Source: UBA2334 sp964396895
Lineage (GTDB): Bacteria > Pseudomonadota > Gammaproteobacteria > Burkholderiales > Burkholderiaceae_C
Direction of reading: 5' to 3'
DNA length: 64,000 bases
Assembly: GCA_964396895.1 (NCBI GenBank)
Contig: CAYNGJ010000013.1
Coordinates: 55,069 to 119,068 of the forward strand
Part shown: positions 50,490 through 57,900 of the stretch, piece by piece
Position numbering within the stretch: the first letter of the stretch is position 1
How the letters are laid out: every line of letters starts with the position of its first letter
Made by a program: the position numbers and the translations under genes
The notes under the pieces: model-generated
What the model saw: only the letters and a program-made list of their open reading frames with translations
Told to the model about the DNA's origin: nothing
The model's database searches: none

Positions 50490-50562
50490 GTTATCAAAAA
50501 TGAGAGCATTAAATTCAATATTGATAAGCGCTACAGCGCTTTTTTGTTTAAATACTTCTTGG
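50490..50562 (-). repeat. AT-rich dispersed repeat, copy 8 (start of SIMPL gene)
   Basis: In reverse complement it reads AACAAAAAAGCGCTGTAGCG, then CTTATCAATATTGAATT, closely matching copies 6 and 9. It contains the presumed start codon of the SIMPL-domain gene and its whole signal peptide. It is the most AT-rich stretch in the neighbourhood. Confidence 0.8.
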
Positions 50563-51207
50563 GCGCAAGACTCGGCGACAGATCCGGGCAACCGCGTCAG
50601 CCTGTCGGCCACCGCCATGGTGGAGGTGGCGCAGGACTGGATGACGCTGAGCCTGGGCACCGTCCGGGAGGGGGTGGACGCCGCAGCTGTGCAAACCCAG
50701 CTCAAGGCAGCGCTGGAGGCGGCACTGGCCGTGGCCAAGCCAGCGGTCACCGCCGATGGCATGGTGCTGCGCACCGGCAACTTCAGCCTCTACCCCCGCC
50801 ACGGCCGCGATGGCAAGATCAATGGCTGGCAAGGCAGCGTGGAGTTGACGCTGGAGGGCAAGGATTTCGATCGCATCACCACCACGGCGGGCAAGGTTCA
50901 AACCCTGACGCTCAATGGGGTGTCGTTCGGACTCAGCCCCGTGGCGCGCACGGGGCTGGAAGCCAGTTTGCAATCGCAGGCCATTGACCGCTTCAAGGCC
51001 AAGGCGCAGGCCGTGGCCACCGCCTTTGGCTTTGGCGGCTACCAGCTGCTGCAAGTGAATGTGGGGGCGGTGGACAACCCTGGCAGCGGTCCCCGGCCCA
51101 TGGTGGCCATGGCCGCCCGCAGTGCCCTGAGCGAGGCTGCAGTGCCCGCCGAAGCGGGGCGCTCACAGGTGTCGCTGTCGGTGAGCGGTACCGTGCGCCT
51201 GAAGTGA
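50500..51207 (+). CDS. SIMPL (DUF541) domain periplasmic protein
   Basis: The 235-residue protein is exported through a short Sec signal peptide (MRALNSILISATALFCLNTS, cleaved after AWAQ-type WAQ). The mature part is a SIMPL/DUF541 domain: VSLSATAMVEVAQDWMTLSL, INGWQGSVELTLEGKDFDRI and AKAQAVATAFGFGGYQLLQV. The signal peptide is encoded almost entirely by an AT-rich dispersed repeat, an unusual origin. No strong ribosome site precedes ATG 50500. The frame is open further upstream but lacks any other signal-like start. The family's function is poorly known (outer-membrane or oxidative-stress related). Confidence 0.82.
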   Translation: MRALNSILISATALFCLNTSWAQDSATDPGNRVSLSATAMVEVAQDWMTLSLGTVREGVDAAAVQTQLKAALEAALAVAKPAVTADGMVLRTGNFSLYPRHGRDGKINGWQGSVELTLEGKDFDRITTTAGKVQTLTLNGVSFGLSPVARTGLEASLQSQAIDRFKAKAQAVATAFGFGGYQLLQVNVGAVDNPGSGPRPMVAMAARSALSEAAVPAEAGRSQVSLSVSGTVRLK

Positions 51208-51229
51208 CGCGGTCACCTGGGTGGCGGGG

Positions 51230-52000
51230 TCACTGTGCGGTCCAGCCGCCGTCCATCTGCCAGGCCACGCCCCGCACGTTGCCGGCCGCGGCCGAGCAGA
51301 AAAACACGGCCAACTCGCCCAGCTCTTCTGGGGTGGTGAACTGCAATGAAGGTTCTTTCTCGGCCAGCAGCACACGCTTGGCTTCTTCGTTGCTTACCCC
51401 CAGGGCTTGGGCCTTGGCATCTACCTGCTTTTGCACCAGCGGGGTCAGCACCCAGCCGGGGCATATGGCGTTGCAGGTCACCCCTGTGGTGGCGTTTTCC
51501 AGGGCGGTGACCTTGGTCAGGCCCACAATGCCGTGCTTGGCCGCCACATAGGCCGACTTTTGTGCAGAGCCCACCAGGCCATGGACTGAGGCCACGTTGA
51601 GGATGCGGCCCCAACCGGCGGCCTGCATGGCGGGCAGCGCCAGGCGTGTGGTGTGAAAGGCGCTGGTGAGGTTGATGGCAATGACGGCATCCCAACGCTC
51701 GGTCGGGAAGGCCTCGATGGGCGCCACGTGCTGAATGCCAGCGTTGTTCACCAGAATGTCCACCCGACCAAATTCGACCGTGGCGGCGGCCATCATGGCC
51801 TCGATGTCGGCGGGTTTGCTCATGTCGGCACCGTGGTAACCCACTTTCACACCCAAGGCAGCCACTTCGGCTTTGGCGGCTTCCACGTCACCAAATCCAT
51901 TGAGCATGATATTGGCACCTTGCTTCGCCAGGGCTTTGGCTATGCCCAGACCGATGCCACTGGTGGATCCTGTGACCAGGGCGGTTTTGCTCTTCAGCAT
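51230..52000 (-). CDS. bdhA: 3-hydroxybutyrate dehydrogenase
   Basis: This short-chain dehydrogenase of 256 residues oxidises D-3-hydroxybutyrate to acetoacetate with NAD, as part of PHB breakdown. The NAD site is ALVTGSTSGIGLGIA, followed by ILVNNAGIQHVAPIEAFP. The catalytic Ser lies in LNVASVHGLVGS and the YVAAKHG Tyr/Lys pair follows. The C-terminal QFTTPEELGELAVFFCS and GVAWQMDGGWTAQ match bacterial BDH. A GGAGAAC site precedes ATG 52000. The presence of phaR further along agrees with PHB metabolism. Confidence 0.93.
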   Translation of the reverse strand: MLKSKTALVTGSTSGIGLGIAKALAKQGANIMLNGFGDVEAAKAEVAALGVKVGYHGADMSKPADIEAMMAAATVEFGRVDILVNNAGIQHVAPIEAFPTERWDAVIAINLTSAFHTTRLALPAMQAAGWGRILNVASVHGLVGSAQKSAYVAAKHGIVGLTKVTALENATTGVTCNAICPGWVLTPLVQKQVDAKAQALGVSNEEAKRVLLAEKEPSLQFTTPEELGELAVFFCSAAAGNVRGVAWQMDGGWTAQ

Positions 52001-52098
52001 GAGACGTTCTCCGATTCCATTACGATTTACCCATTCAGGCGAAGGAGGGTTTGCAAGCAAACCCGGCGCCAGCAGATTATCTCGGACCCCACCCTCAC

Positions 52099-53043
52099 AT
52101 GCTGACCTCACCCCAACTCTGTTTCGTCGAATGCCCAACACCTCCCGACGCCGGACATCGGCCCGAGGTGGTGGTCGGTGCGCAGGCGATTGCCCGGCGC
52201 ATGGCGTACTGGGATTGGCAGCCCACTGGCCAAGGTGCGCCTGGGCACGTGGTGGTGTGTGTGCACGGGCTGAGCCGTCAGGGCCGTGACTTCGACGTGC
52301 TGGCGCGGGCGCTGCAGCCCCATGCCCGTGTGGTGTGTCCGGATGTGGCGGGCCGTGGCCACAGCGACTGGCTGGCCGACCCCATGGCCTATCAGCTGCC
52401 CACCTACGCCGCCGACATGGTGGCCTTGCTGGCACAGTTGCGCGCCCAAGGGGTGGTCACCATCGACTGGGTGGGCACCAGCATGGGCGGCTTGATCGGC
52501 ATGGCCCTGGCCGCCCAGGCGGGGTTGGGTCTGCGGCGCCTGGTGCTCAATGACGTGGGGCCTGCCATTGAAGCCGTGGCGCTGTTGCGCATCGGGACTT
52601 ACCTGGGCCTGGGCGAGCGGTTCGCCAGCGTGCAGGCCGCGGCCGACCACCTGCAAAGCATCTCCGAGGGCTTTGGCCCCCACACCGCGGCCGAGTGGCT
52701 GGCGCTGTCGGCGCCCATGCTGCGGGAGGAGGAGGGGGCCTGGTGTTTGCACTACGACCCGGCCTTGGCCGTGCCCTTCAAAGCACTGACGGCCGATGCC
52801 GCACAAGCCGCCGCCAGTCAGGGTGAAGACACGCTGTGGCAACTGTTTGACCACATCACGCAGCCCACACTCCTGCTGCGCGGTGTCGATTCGGACTTGC
52901 TGAGCGCGGCCACTGCGCACGCCATGACGCAGCGTGGCCCCCAAGTTCGCCTGGTGGAGTTTGCGGGCGTGGGGCACGCCCCCACGCTGGTGAGCCAGGG
53001 GCAGGTTGATGTGGTCACCGATTTTTTGATGGCCAGCGAATGA
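52099..53043 (+). CDS. alpha/beta hydrolase
   Basis: This 314-residue soluble hydrolase has the oxyanion segment VVVCVHGLSRQGRDFDVLAR, the nucleophile elbow VGTSMGGLIGM, a late VDSDLLSAATAHAM Asp and the catalytic VGHAPTLV His. It is divergent from bdhA, with a 98-base gap, and overlaps relA by four bases (ATGA), so it is probably transcribed with relA. The substrate is unknown. Homologues next to relA/spoT-type genes occur in related bacteria, which I infer from memory only. Confidence 0.85.
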   Translation: MLTSPQLCFVECPTPPDAGHRPEVVVGAQAIARRMAYWDWQPTGQGAPGHVVVCVHGLSRQGRDFDVLARALQPHARVVCPDVAGRGHSDWLADPMAYQLPTYAADMVALLAQLRAQGVVTIDWVGTSMGGLIGMALAAQAGLGLRRLVLNDVGPAIEAVALLRIGTYLGLGERFASVQAAADHLQSISEGFGPHTAAEWLALSAPMLREEEGAWCLHYDPALAVPFKALTADAAQAAASQGEDTLWQLFDHITQPTLLLRGVDSDLLSAATAHAMTQRGPQVRLVEFAGVGHAPTLVSQGQVDVVTDFLMASE

Positions 53044-55331
53044 ACCCATTGGACGGCGCACCGGAGATCACCCCATCGGTGGATGCCTCAGCGGCTGCAG
53101 CACCCACCGCCCTGATTGTGGCGGCCACTGCCCACAGCCTGCCCGTGGCGGTCAATGGCATTGCCCGTGCCCGATCGATGGCTGAGCCCCTGTTGGCAGC
53201 GGCTGAATTGGACACGGGGGAAAACATCCTCGACCATGCCGACGCGGTGGCCAGCATTCTGGCGGACATCGGTGGTTCGGAGGCCATGCAGGCCGCGTGC
53301 TACCTCGTGTACGCCTGGGAGCACTTGAACAAGCCGCAGGAGCTGATTGCCAAAGCCTTTGGCACGCATTTTGCCGATCTGGCCCAGGAAACGTCCAAAC
53401 TCATTCAGTTACAGCGGCAAACCCGCATCAAAACCCACCAGGCCAGGATGGAGCGTGAGAAGGCGGAGACCTTGCCCGGCGCACCCTCGCCCAGCAAGGC
53501 GCCTGTGTCCGAGTTGGCAGCAAATCAGACGGAGAACGTGCGCAAGATGTTGCTGGCGTTCTCGCGTGACCTGCGTGTGGTGATGTTGCGCCTGGCCTCC
53601 CGGCTGCAAACCCTGCGCTACTTCGCTGCCACCAAACAAACGCCACCCGATGGCCTTGCGTGGGAAGCATTGCACGTGTTTGCCCCGCTGGCCAACCGGT
53701 TGGGCATCTGGCAGATCAAATGGGAGATGGAGGACCTGGCCTTCCGCTTCCTGGAGTCAGATACCTACAAGCAGATCGCCCGCTGGTTGGACGAAAAGCG
53801 ATCGGGCCGTGAGATTTACATGGCCGACTTGCGCGACGCTCTGGAGCAGGCCATCCAGGCCATGGGGGTGCGCGCCCAGGTCCAAGGACGGCCCAAACAC
53901 ATCTACAGCATTGCCAAAAAAATGCGTGGTAAGGGTCTGGACTTTGAACAGGTGTTCGACATCCGGGCCTTGCGGGTCATTGTGGACAGTGTGGACGCCT
54001 GTTATGCCGTCCTGGCCTGGGTGAACGACCGCTTTCACCCGGTGGCCGAGGAGTTTGACGACTACATTGCCAATCCCAAAGCCAACGGCTACCAGTCTTT
54101 GCACACCGTGGTGCGCGATGACGAGGGCCGCGCCATCGAAATCCAGATTCGAACCGAGGCCATGCACGAGCACGCCGAGCATGGTGTGGCCGCGCATTGG
54201 GCCTACAAGGAAGCTGGGGCCAAGGGCTATGCTGGTGTGTCGGCCTCATCGGAATATGACGCCAAAATTGCCGTGTTGCGCCAGCTCCTGGCCTGGGAGC
54301 GCGACCTCAGTGGTGAGACGCAGGCGCTGTTTGACGACCGCATTTATGTGTTGACACCCGACGCCGCCATCGTGGAGCTGCCCAAAGGCGCCACGCCAGT
54401 GGATTTTGCTTACACCGTGCACACCTCGCTGGGCCACCGCTGCCGTGGGGCCAAGGTGGATGGGGCCATGGTCACCCTCAGCACCCCATTGCAAAACGGG
54501 CAAACCGTGGAAATCGTGTCGGCCAAAGAGGGCGGGCCTTCGCGCGACTGGCTGAACACTGAGCTGGGCTACCTCATCAGTCCCAGGGCGAGGGCCAAGG
54601 TCCGGGCGTGGTTCAACGGTCTGGCCATCGAGTCCACCATCGCCCGTGGCCGCGAAGCCATTGAAAAGCTGCTGCAGCGTGAAGGCAAAACCGCGCTCAG
54701 CCTGGACGATCTGGCCTTGCAAATGGGCTTCTCATCCAGCAACCAGTTGTTCGAGGTGGTGGGTAAGGATGAGTTGTCGTTGCGGGCGGTGGAAAGCCAA
54801 CTGTCACCTCCCGATCCGATGCCCACCGAGGAAGACGAGTTGCCGTTTGTGCGCAAAACGCGCCAGAGCGACAAGTTCAAGGGCAGCCATGTGCTGGTGG
54901 TGGGCGTGGACTCCATGCTCACCCAGTTGGCAAAGTGCTGCAAACCGGCACCACCCGACGCCATTGGTGGTTTTGTGACCAAGGGCAAGGGGGTGAGTAT
55001 TCACCGACACGACTGCCCCGACTTTCGCTACATCAGCCGGACGCATCCCGATCGGGTGATCGCGGTGCAGTGGCGCGGCGCCAAGGCCACCGACGCTGCA
55101 TACTACCCTGTGGATGTGGCGCTGGAGGCCCGCGACCGGCAGGGGTTGCTGCGAGACATTTCCGACGTGTTTGCCCGCGAGAAAATCAATGTCATCGGCG
55201 TGCAAACCCAGTCGGTCAAAGGGGTGGCGCTGATGACCTTCACGGTGGAGGTGTCCGATGCCTCACGCCTGAACCGCGTGCTGGCGACCATGACGGAAGT
55301 GGAAGGCGTCAGCCGCGCACGCCGCCGGTGA
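53040..55331 (+). CDS. relA: (p)ppGpp synthetase RelA, hydrolase domain degenerate
   Basis: This 763-residue RelA/SpoT homologue makes the alarmone (p)ppGpp. The HD hydrolase region (about residues 60-120) has lost the HD..ED motif: where SpoT has an HDxxED helix it reads YLVYAWEHLNKPQEL, so hydrolysis is unlikely. The synthetase has GRPKHIYSIAKKMRGKGLDF and EEFDDYIANPKANGYQSLHT. The E-F-D-D version of this loop marks monofunctional RelA rather than bifunctional SpoT (R-x-K-D). TGS (RIYVLTPDAAIVELPKGATP), a Cys-containing region and a C-terminal ACT domain follow. A second SpoT-type enzyme should exist elsewhere in the genome. Confidence 0.93.
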   Translation: MNPLDGAPEITPSVDASAAAAPTALIVAATAHSLPVAVNGIARARSMAEPLLAAAELDTGENILDHADAVASILADIGGSEAMQAACYLVYAWEHLNKPQELIAKAFGTHFADLAQETSKLIQLQRQTRIKTHQARMEREKAETLPGAPSPSKAPVSELAANQTENVRKMLLAFSRDLRVVMLRLASRLQTLRYFAATKQTPPDGLAWEALHVFAPLANRLGIWQIKWEMEDLAFRFLESDTYKQIARWLDEKRSGREIYMADLRDALEQAIQAMGVRAQVQGRPKHIYSIAKKMRGKGLDFEQVFDIRALRVIVDSVDACYAVLAWVNDRFHPVAEEFDDYIANPKANGYQSLHTVVRDDEGRAIEIQIRTEAMHEHAEHGVAAHWAYKEAGAKGYAGVSASSEYDAKIAVLRQLLAWERDLSGETQALFDDRIYVLTPDAAIVELPKGATPVDFAYTVHTSLGHRCRGAKVDGAMVTLSTPLQNGQTVEIVSAKEGGPSRDWLNTELGYLISPRARAKVRAWFNGLAIESTIARGREAIEKLLQREGKTALSLDDLALQMGFSSSNQLFEVVGKDELSLRAVESQLSPPDPMPTEEDELPFVRKTRQSDKFKGSHVLVVGVDSMLTQLAKCCKPAPPDAIGGFVTKGKGVSIHRHDCPDFRYISRTHPDRVIAVQWRGAKATDAAYYPVDVALEARDRQGLLRDISDVFAREKINVIGVQTQSVKGVALMTFTVEVSDASRLNRVLATMTEVEGVSRARRR

Positions 55332-55387
55332 GCTGGCGTGCTCCCTGTCACTCAATGTTCGGGTGTTGCAAAGAGTTTTCAACAGCG

Positions 55388-55417
55388 TTGCGAAGACGGC
55401 ATTTTTCGCACTATAAT
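55388..55417 (+). promoter_or_regulatory. sigma-70 promoter for tRNA-Val
   Basis: A -35-like TTGCGA (55388-55393) and a perfect -10 TATAAT (55412-55417) are separated by 18 bases. The mature tRNA begins 20 bases after the -10. This placement is typical for stable RNA genes. Confidence 0.75.
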
Positions 55418-55436
55418 TCGAGCTTCGAACAGATGT

Positions 55437-55513
55437 AGGCGCGTAGCTCAGCTGGTTAGAGCACCACCTTGACATGGTGGGGGTCGTTGGTTCGAGTCCA
55501 ATCGCGCCTACCA
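55437..55513 (+). tRNA. tRNA-Val (GAC)
   Basis: The 77-base cloverleaf has acceptor arms AGGCGCG and CGCGCCT followed by discriminator A and encoded CCA. The D arm is GCTC...GAGC. The anticodon stem is CCACC/GGTGG with loop TTGACAT, giving anticodon GAC (Val). The T loop is TTCGAGT. Confidence 0.97.
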
Positions 55514-55520
55514 ACATCTT

Positions 55521-55542
55521 CTGCATGCACCACCATGCATGG
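55521..55542. repeat. small inverted repeat in the phaR leader
   Basis: TGCATG and CATGCA flank a 6-base CACCAC spacer between tRNA-Val and phaR. It could be a PhaR operator, because this regulator often controls itself, or part of the tRNA 3' trailer. Neither is shown by the sequence. Confidence 0.3.
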
Positions 55543-55638
55543 CAATCCCCGGAAAATGCACGCTAGTCAGAGGCCAACGGTCTCCTAACCGGTTGGGTAG
55601 ATGGGCTGCGTGGCAGTCTTTCTCTCAAGGTTACCTCC

Positions 55639-56196
55639 GTGCACAAAAGCAATCCTGACGGCAAGTCATCCCTTCCCGGTGCTGCGCCCAGTCCTCGGGT
55701 GATCAAAAAATACCCCAACCGTCGTTTGTACGACACCGACACGTCGGCCTACATCACGTTGGCAGAGGTCAAGAGTTTGGTCATGGACGCGGAGCCGTTC
55801 GTGGTGCTCGATGCCAAATCCGGGGACGATCTGACGCGCAGCATTCTGTTGCAAATCATTCTGGAAGAAGAAACGGCTGGCGTTCCACTGTTCACAGAAC
55901 AAATTTTGGCCAACATCATCCGTTTCTACGGGCATGCCATGCAGGGGTTTGTGGGCGCCTACCTGGAAAAGAACATGCAAGTGTTCATGGAGATGCAGCA
56001 GAAGGTGGCGACCCAGCCCAAGGGCATGACCCCCGAGGCTTGGAGCCAGTTTCTCAGCATTCAGGGGCCTGTCATGCAGACAATGATGGGTTCCTACATG
56101 GAGCAATCCAAAACCGCCTTTGAGCAGGTGCAAGAGCAAATGCAGCGCAGCAGCGAGCAGATGTTGACCGCCATGGGCATCAAGCGCCAGGGTTGA
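55639..56196 (+). CDS. phaR: polyhydroxyalkanoate synthesis regulator PhaR
   Basis: The 185-residue regulator controls phasin and PHB granule genes. The N-terminal PHB/PHA accumulation regulator domain reads VIKKYPNRRLYDTDTSAYIT, followed by EVKSLVMDAEPFVVLDAKSG and DLTRSILLQIILEEE. The C-terminal half is rich in Met and Gln (EMQQKVATQPKGMTPEAWSQ) with amphipathic helices, as in PhaR. GTG 55639 is the only start near the family's N-terminus. It probably binds DNA when free and PHB granules when these form. Confidence 0.93.
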   Translation: MHKSNPDGKSSLPGAAPSPRVIKKYPNRRLYDTDTSAYITLAEVKSLVMDAEPFVVLDAKSGDDLTRSILLQIILEEETAGVPLFTEQILANIIRFYGHAMQGFVGAYLEKNMQVFMEMQQKVATQPKGMTPEAWSQFLSIQGPVMQTMMGSYMEQSKTAFEQVQEQMQRSSEQMLTAMGIKRQG

Positions 56197-56220
56197 ACCC
56201 GCGCATCCAACAGACACATT

Positions 56221-57606
56221 GTGAATTCACCCATCGCAGAGCAGGCGGGCCGTGCCCCCAAAGTCGGTTTTGTCAGCCTCGGCTGCCCCAAGGCACTGAC
56301 CGACTCCGAACTCATCCTCACACAACTGAGTGCCGAGGGCTACCAGACATCCAAAACCTTCCAAGGGGCGGATCTGGTGATTGTCAACACCTGCGGGTTC
56401 ATCGATGACGCGGTCAAAGAGAGCTTGGACACCATCGGCGAGGCACTGGCTGAAAACGGCAAAGTCATCGTCACGGGCTGTCTGGGTGCGCGCCAGTCGG
56501 ACAGCGGTGGCAATCTGGTTTCGGATATTCACCCGTCCGTGCTGGCTGTGACGGGGCCCCATGCCACCCAGGAGGTGATGGATGCGGTGCACCGGCATTT
56601 GCCAAAGCTGCACGACCCGTTTCTTGACTTGGTGCCGCCCCAGGGCATCAAGCTCACACCCAAACACTACGCCTACCTCAAAATCAGCGAAGGTTGCAAC
56701 CACCGCTGCACGTTCTGCATCATCCCGTCCATGCGCGGCGACTTGGTCAGCCGACCAGTGGGTGATGTGCTGGCCGAGGCGGCACGGTTGTTTGAAGGTG
56801 GCGTGAAAGAGTTGTTGGTGGTCAGCCAGGACACATCCGCCTATGGTGTGGATGTGCAGTACCGAACGGGCTTTTGGAGTGGCAAGCCAGTCAAGACCAA
56901 GATGCTGGATTTGGTTCGGGAGCTGGGTGTTCTGGCGCGTGCGCATGGTGCATGGGTGCGTTTGCACTACGTGTACCCGTATCCGCACGTGGATGACATC
57001 GTTCCGCTCATGGCCGATGGGCTGTGCCTGCCGTACCTGGATGTGCCGTTTCAGCACAGTCATCCCGATGTGCTCAAGCGCATGAAGCGCCCCGCGAGCG
57101 GTGAAAAAAATCTGGAGAGACTGCTTCGTTGGCGCGAAATGTGCCCTGAGTTGGTCATTCGAAGTACCTTCATCGCGGGCTTTCCTGGTGAAACCGAAGC
57201 CGAATTTGACCACTTGCTGGCGTTTCTGTCTGAAGCCCAGATTGACCGGGCAGGTTGTTTTGCGTACTCACCCGTGAAAGGCGCTGCCGCCAACGAGCTG
57301 CCAGGCATGTTGCCCGACGCCTTGCGCGAAGAGCGCCGCGCTCGGTTCATGGCGGTGGCCGAAGCTGTGTCTACTGCCAAGTTGCAATCCAAAATGGGTG
57401 CGACTTTGCAGGTGCTGGTGGACGCTGCGCCAGGGCTGGGCAAAAAAGGAGGCATCGGCAGAAGCTACGCCGATGCGCCTGAGATTGATGGCGTGGTCCG
57501 GTTGTTGCCCCCACAAAAAATCAGCAAGACATTGAAGATCGGGGAGTTCACCAAAGCCCGCGTGGTGGGCATCGAAGGGCACGACCTTGTGGCGCTGCCG
57601 GTTTGA
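56221..57606 (+). CDS. rimO: ribosomal protein S12 methylthiotransferase RimO
   Basis: This radical-SAM enzyme methylthiolates an Asp of ribosomal protein S12. The N-terminal UPF0004 domain has KVGFVSLGCPKALTDSELIL and VIVNTCGFIDDAVKESLDTI, with Cys ligands for the second cluster. The radical-SAM cluster is C159-X3-C163-X2-C166 in EGCNHRCTFCIIPSMRG. A C-terminal TRAM domain ends with VVGIEGHDLVALPV. The start is GTG 56221, 24 bases after phaR. The 461-residue length is normal. Confidence 0.96.
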   Translation: MNSPIAEQAGRAPKVGFVSLGCPKALTDSELILTQLSAEGYQTSKTFQGADLVIVNTCGFIDDAVKESLDTIGEALAENGKVIVTGCLGARQSDSGGNLVSDIHPSVLAVTGPHATQEVMDAVHRHLPKLHDPFLDLVPPQGIKLTPKHYAYLKISEGCNHRCTFCIIPSMRGDLVSRPVGDVLAEAARLFEGGVKELLVVSQDTSAYGVDVQYRTGFWSGKPVKTKMLDLVRELGVLARAHGAWVRLHYVYPYPHVDDIVPLMADGLCLPYLDVPFQHSHPDVLKRMKRPASGEKNLERLLRWREMCPELVIRSTFIAGFPGETEAEFDHLLAFLSEAQIDRAGCFAYSPVKGAAANELPGMLPDALREERRARFMAVAEAVSTAKLQSKMGATLQVLVDAAPGLGKKGGIGRSYADAPEIDGVVRLLPPQKISKTLKIGEFTKARVVGIEGHDLVALPV

Positions 57607-57679
57607 ACCGGTTGCCCCCCCTGCGGGCGCAAAGCACTGTGACGGTGTTCTTGCGTCAGTTCCCGATGACCCTGCATGC

Positions 57680-57708
57680 AGAGCTGACCATCGCGTCAGC
57701 TCTTTTTT
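57680..57708 (+). terminator. rho-independent terminator of rimO
   Basis: AGAGCTGAC and GTCAGCTCT form a perfect 9-base stem around the loop CATCGC, followed at once by a run of six T. It lies 74 bases after the rimO stop on the same strand. Confidence 0.88.
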
Positions 57709-57732
57709 GATTGTTTGCCACCAGAAAGTAAA

Positions 57733-57765
57733 AAAGGCCAGCAATCATCATGATTGCTGGCCTTT
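57733..57765 (-). terminator. strong hairpin terminator of tRNA-Leu
   Basis: A perfect 15-base inverted repeat, AAAGGCCAGCAATCA and TGATTGCTGGCCTTT, surrounds a 3-base loop. On the - strand it follows the tRNA-Leu 3' end by five bases and runs into six T residues, as expected of a terminator. It could also stop leftover + transcripts from rimO. Confidence 0.85.
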
Positions 57766-57770
57766 AAACT

Positions 57771-57855
<85 letters not shown>

Positions 57856-57872
57856 TCTTCAGGAAAGCCTAG

Positions 57873-57900
57873 AGTATAACACTGAATATGCAAGAAACAA
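57873..57900 (-). promoter_or_regulatory. promoter of tRNA-Leu overlapping the rnr start
   Basis: On the - strand TTGTTT (57895-57900) and TATACT (57873-57878) are 16 bases apart, with the tRNA beginning 17 bases downstream of the -10. The -35 box lies inside the first codons of the divergent rnr gene, so the two transcription units share DNA. Confidence 0.65.
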
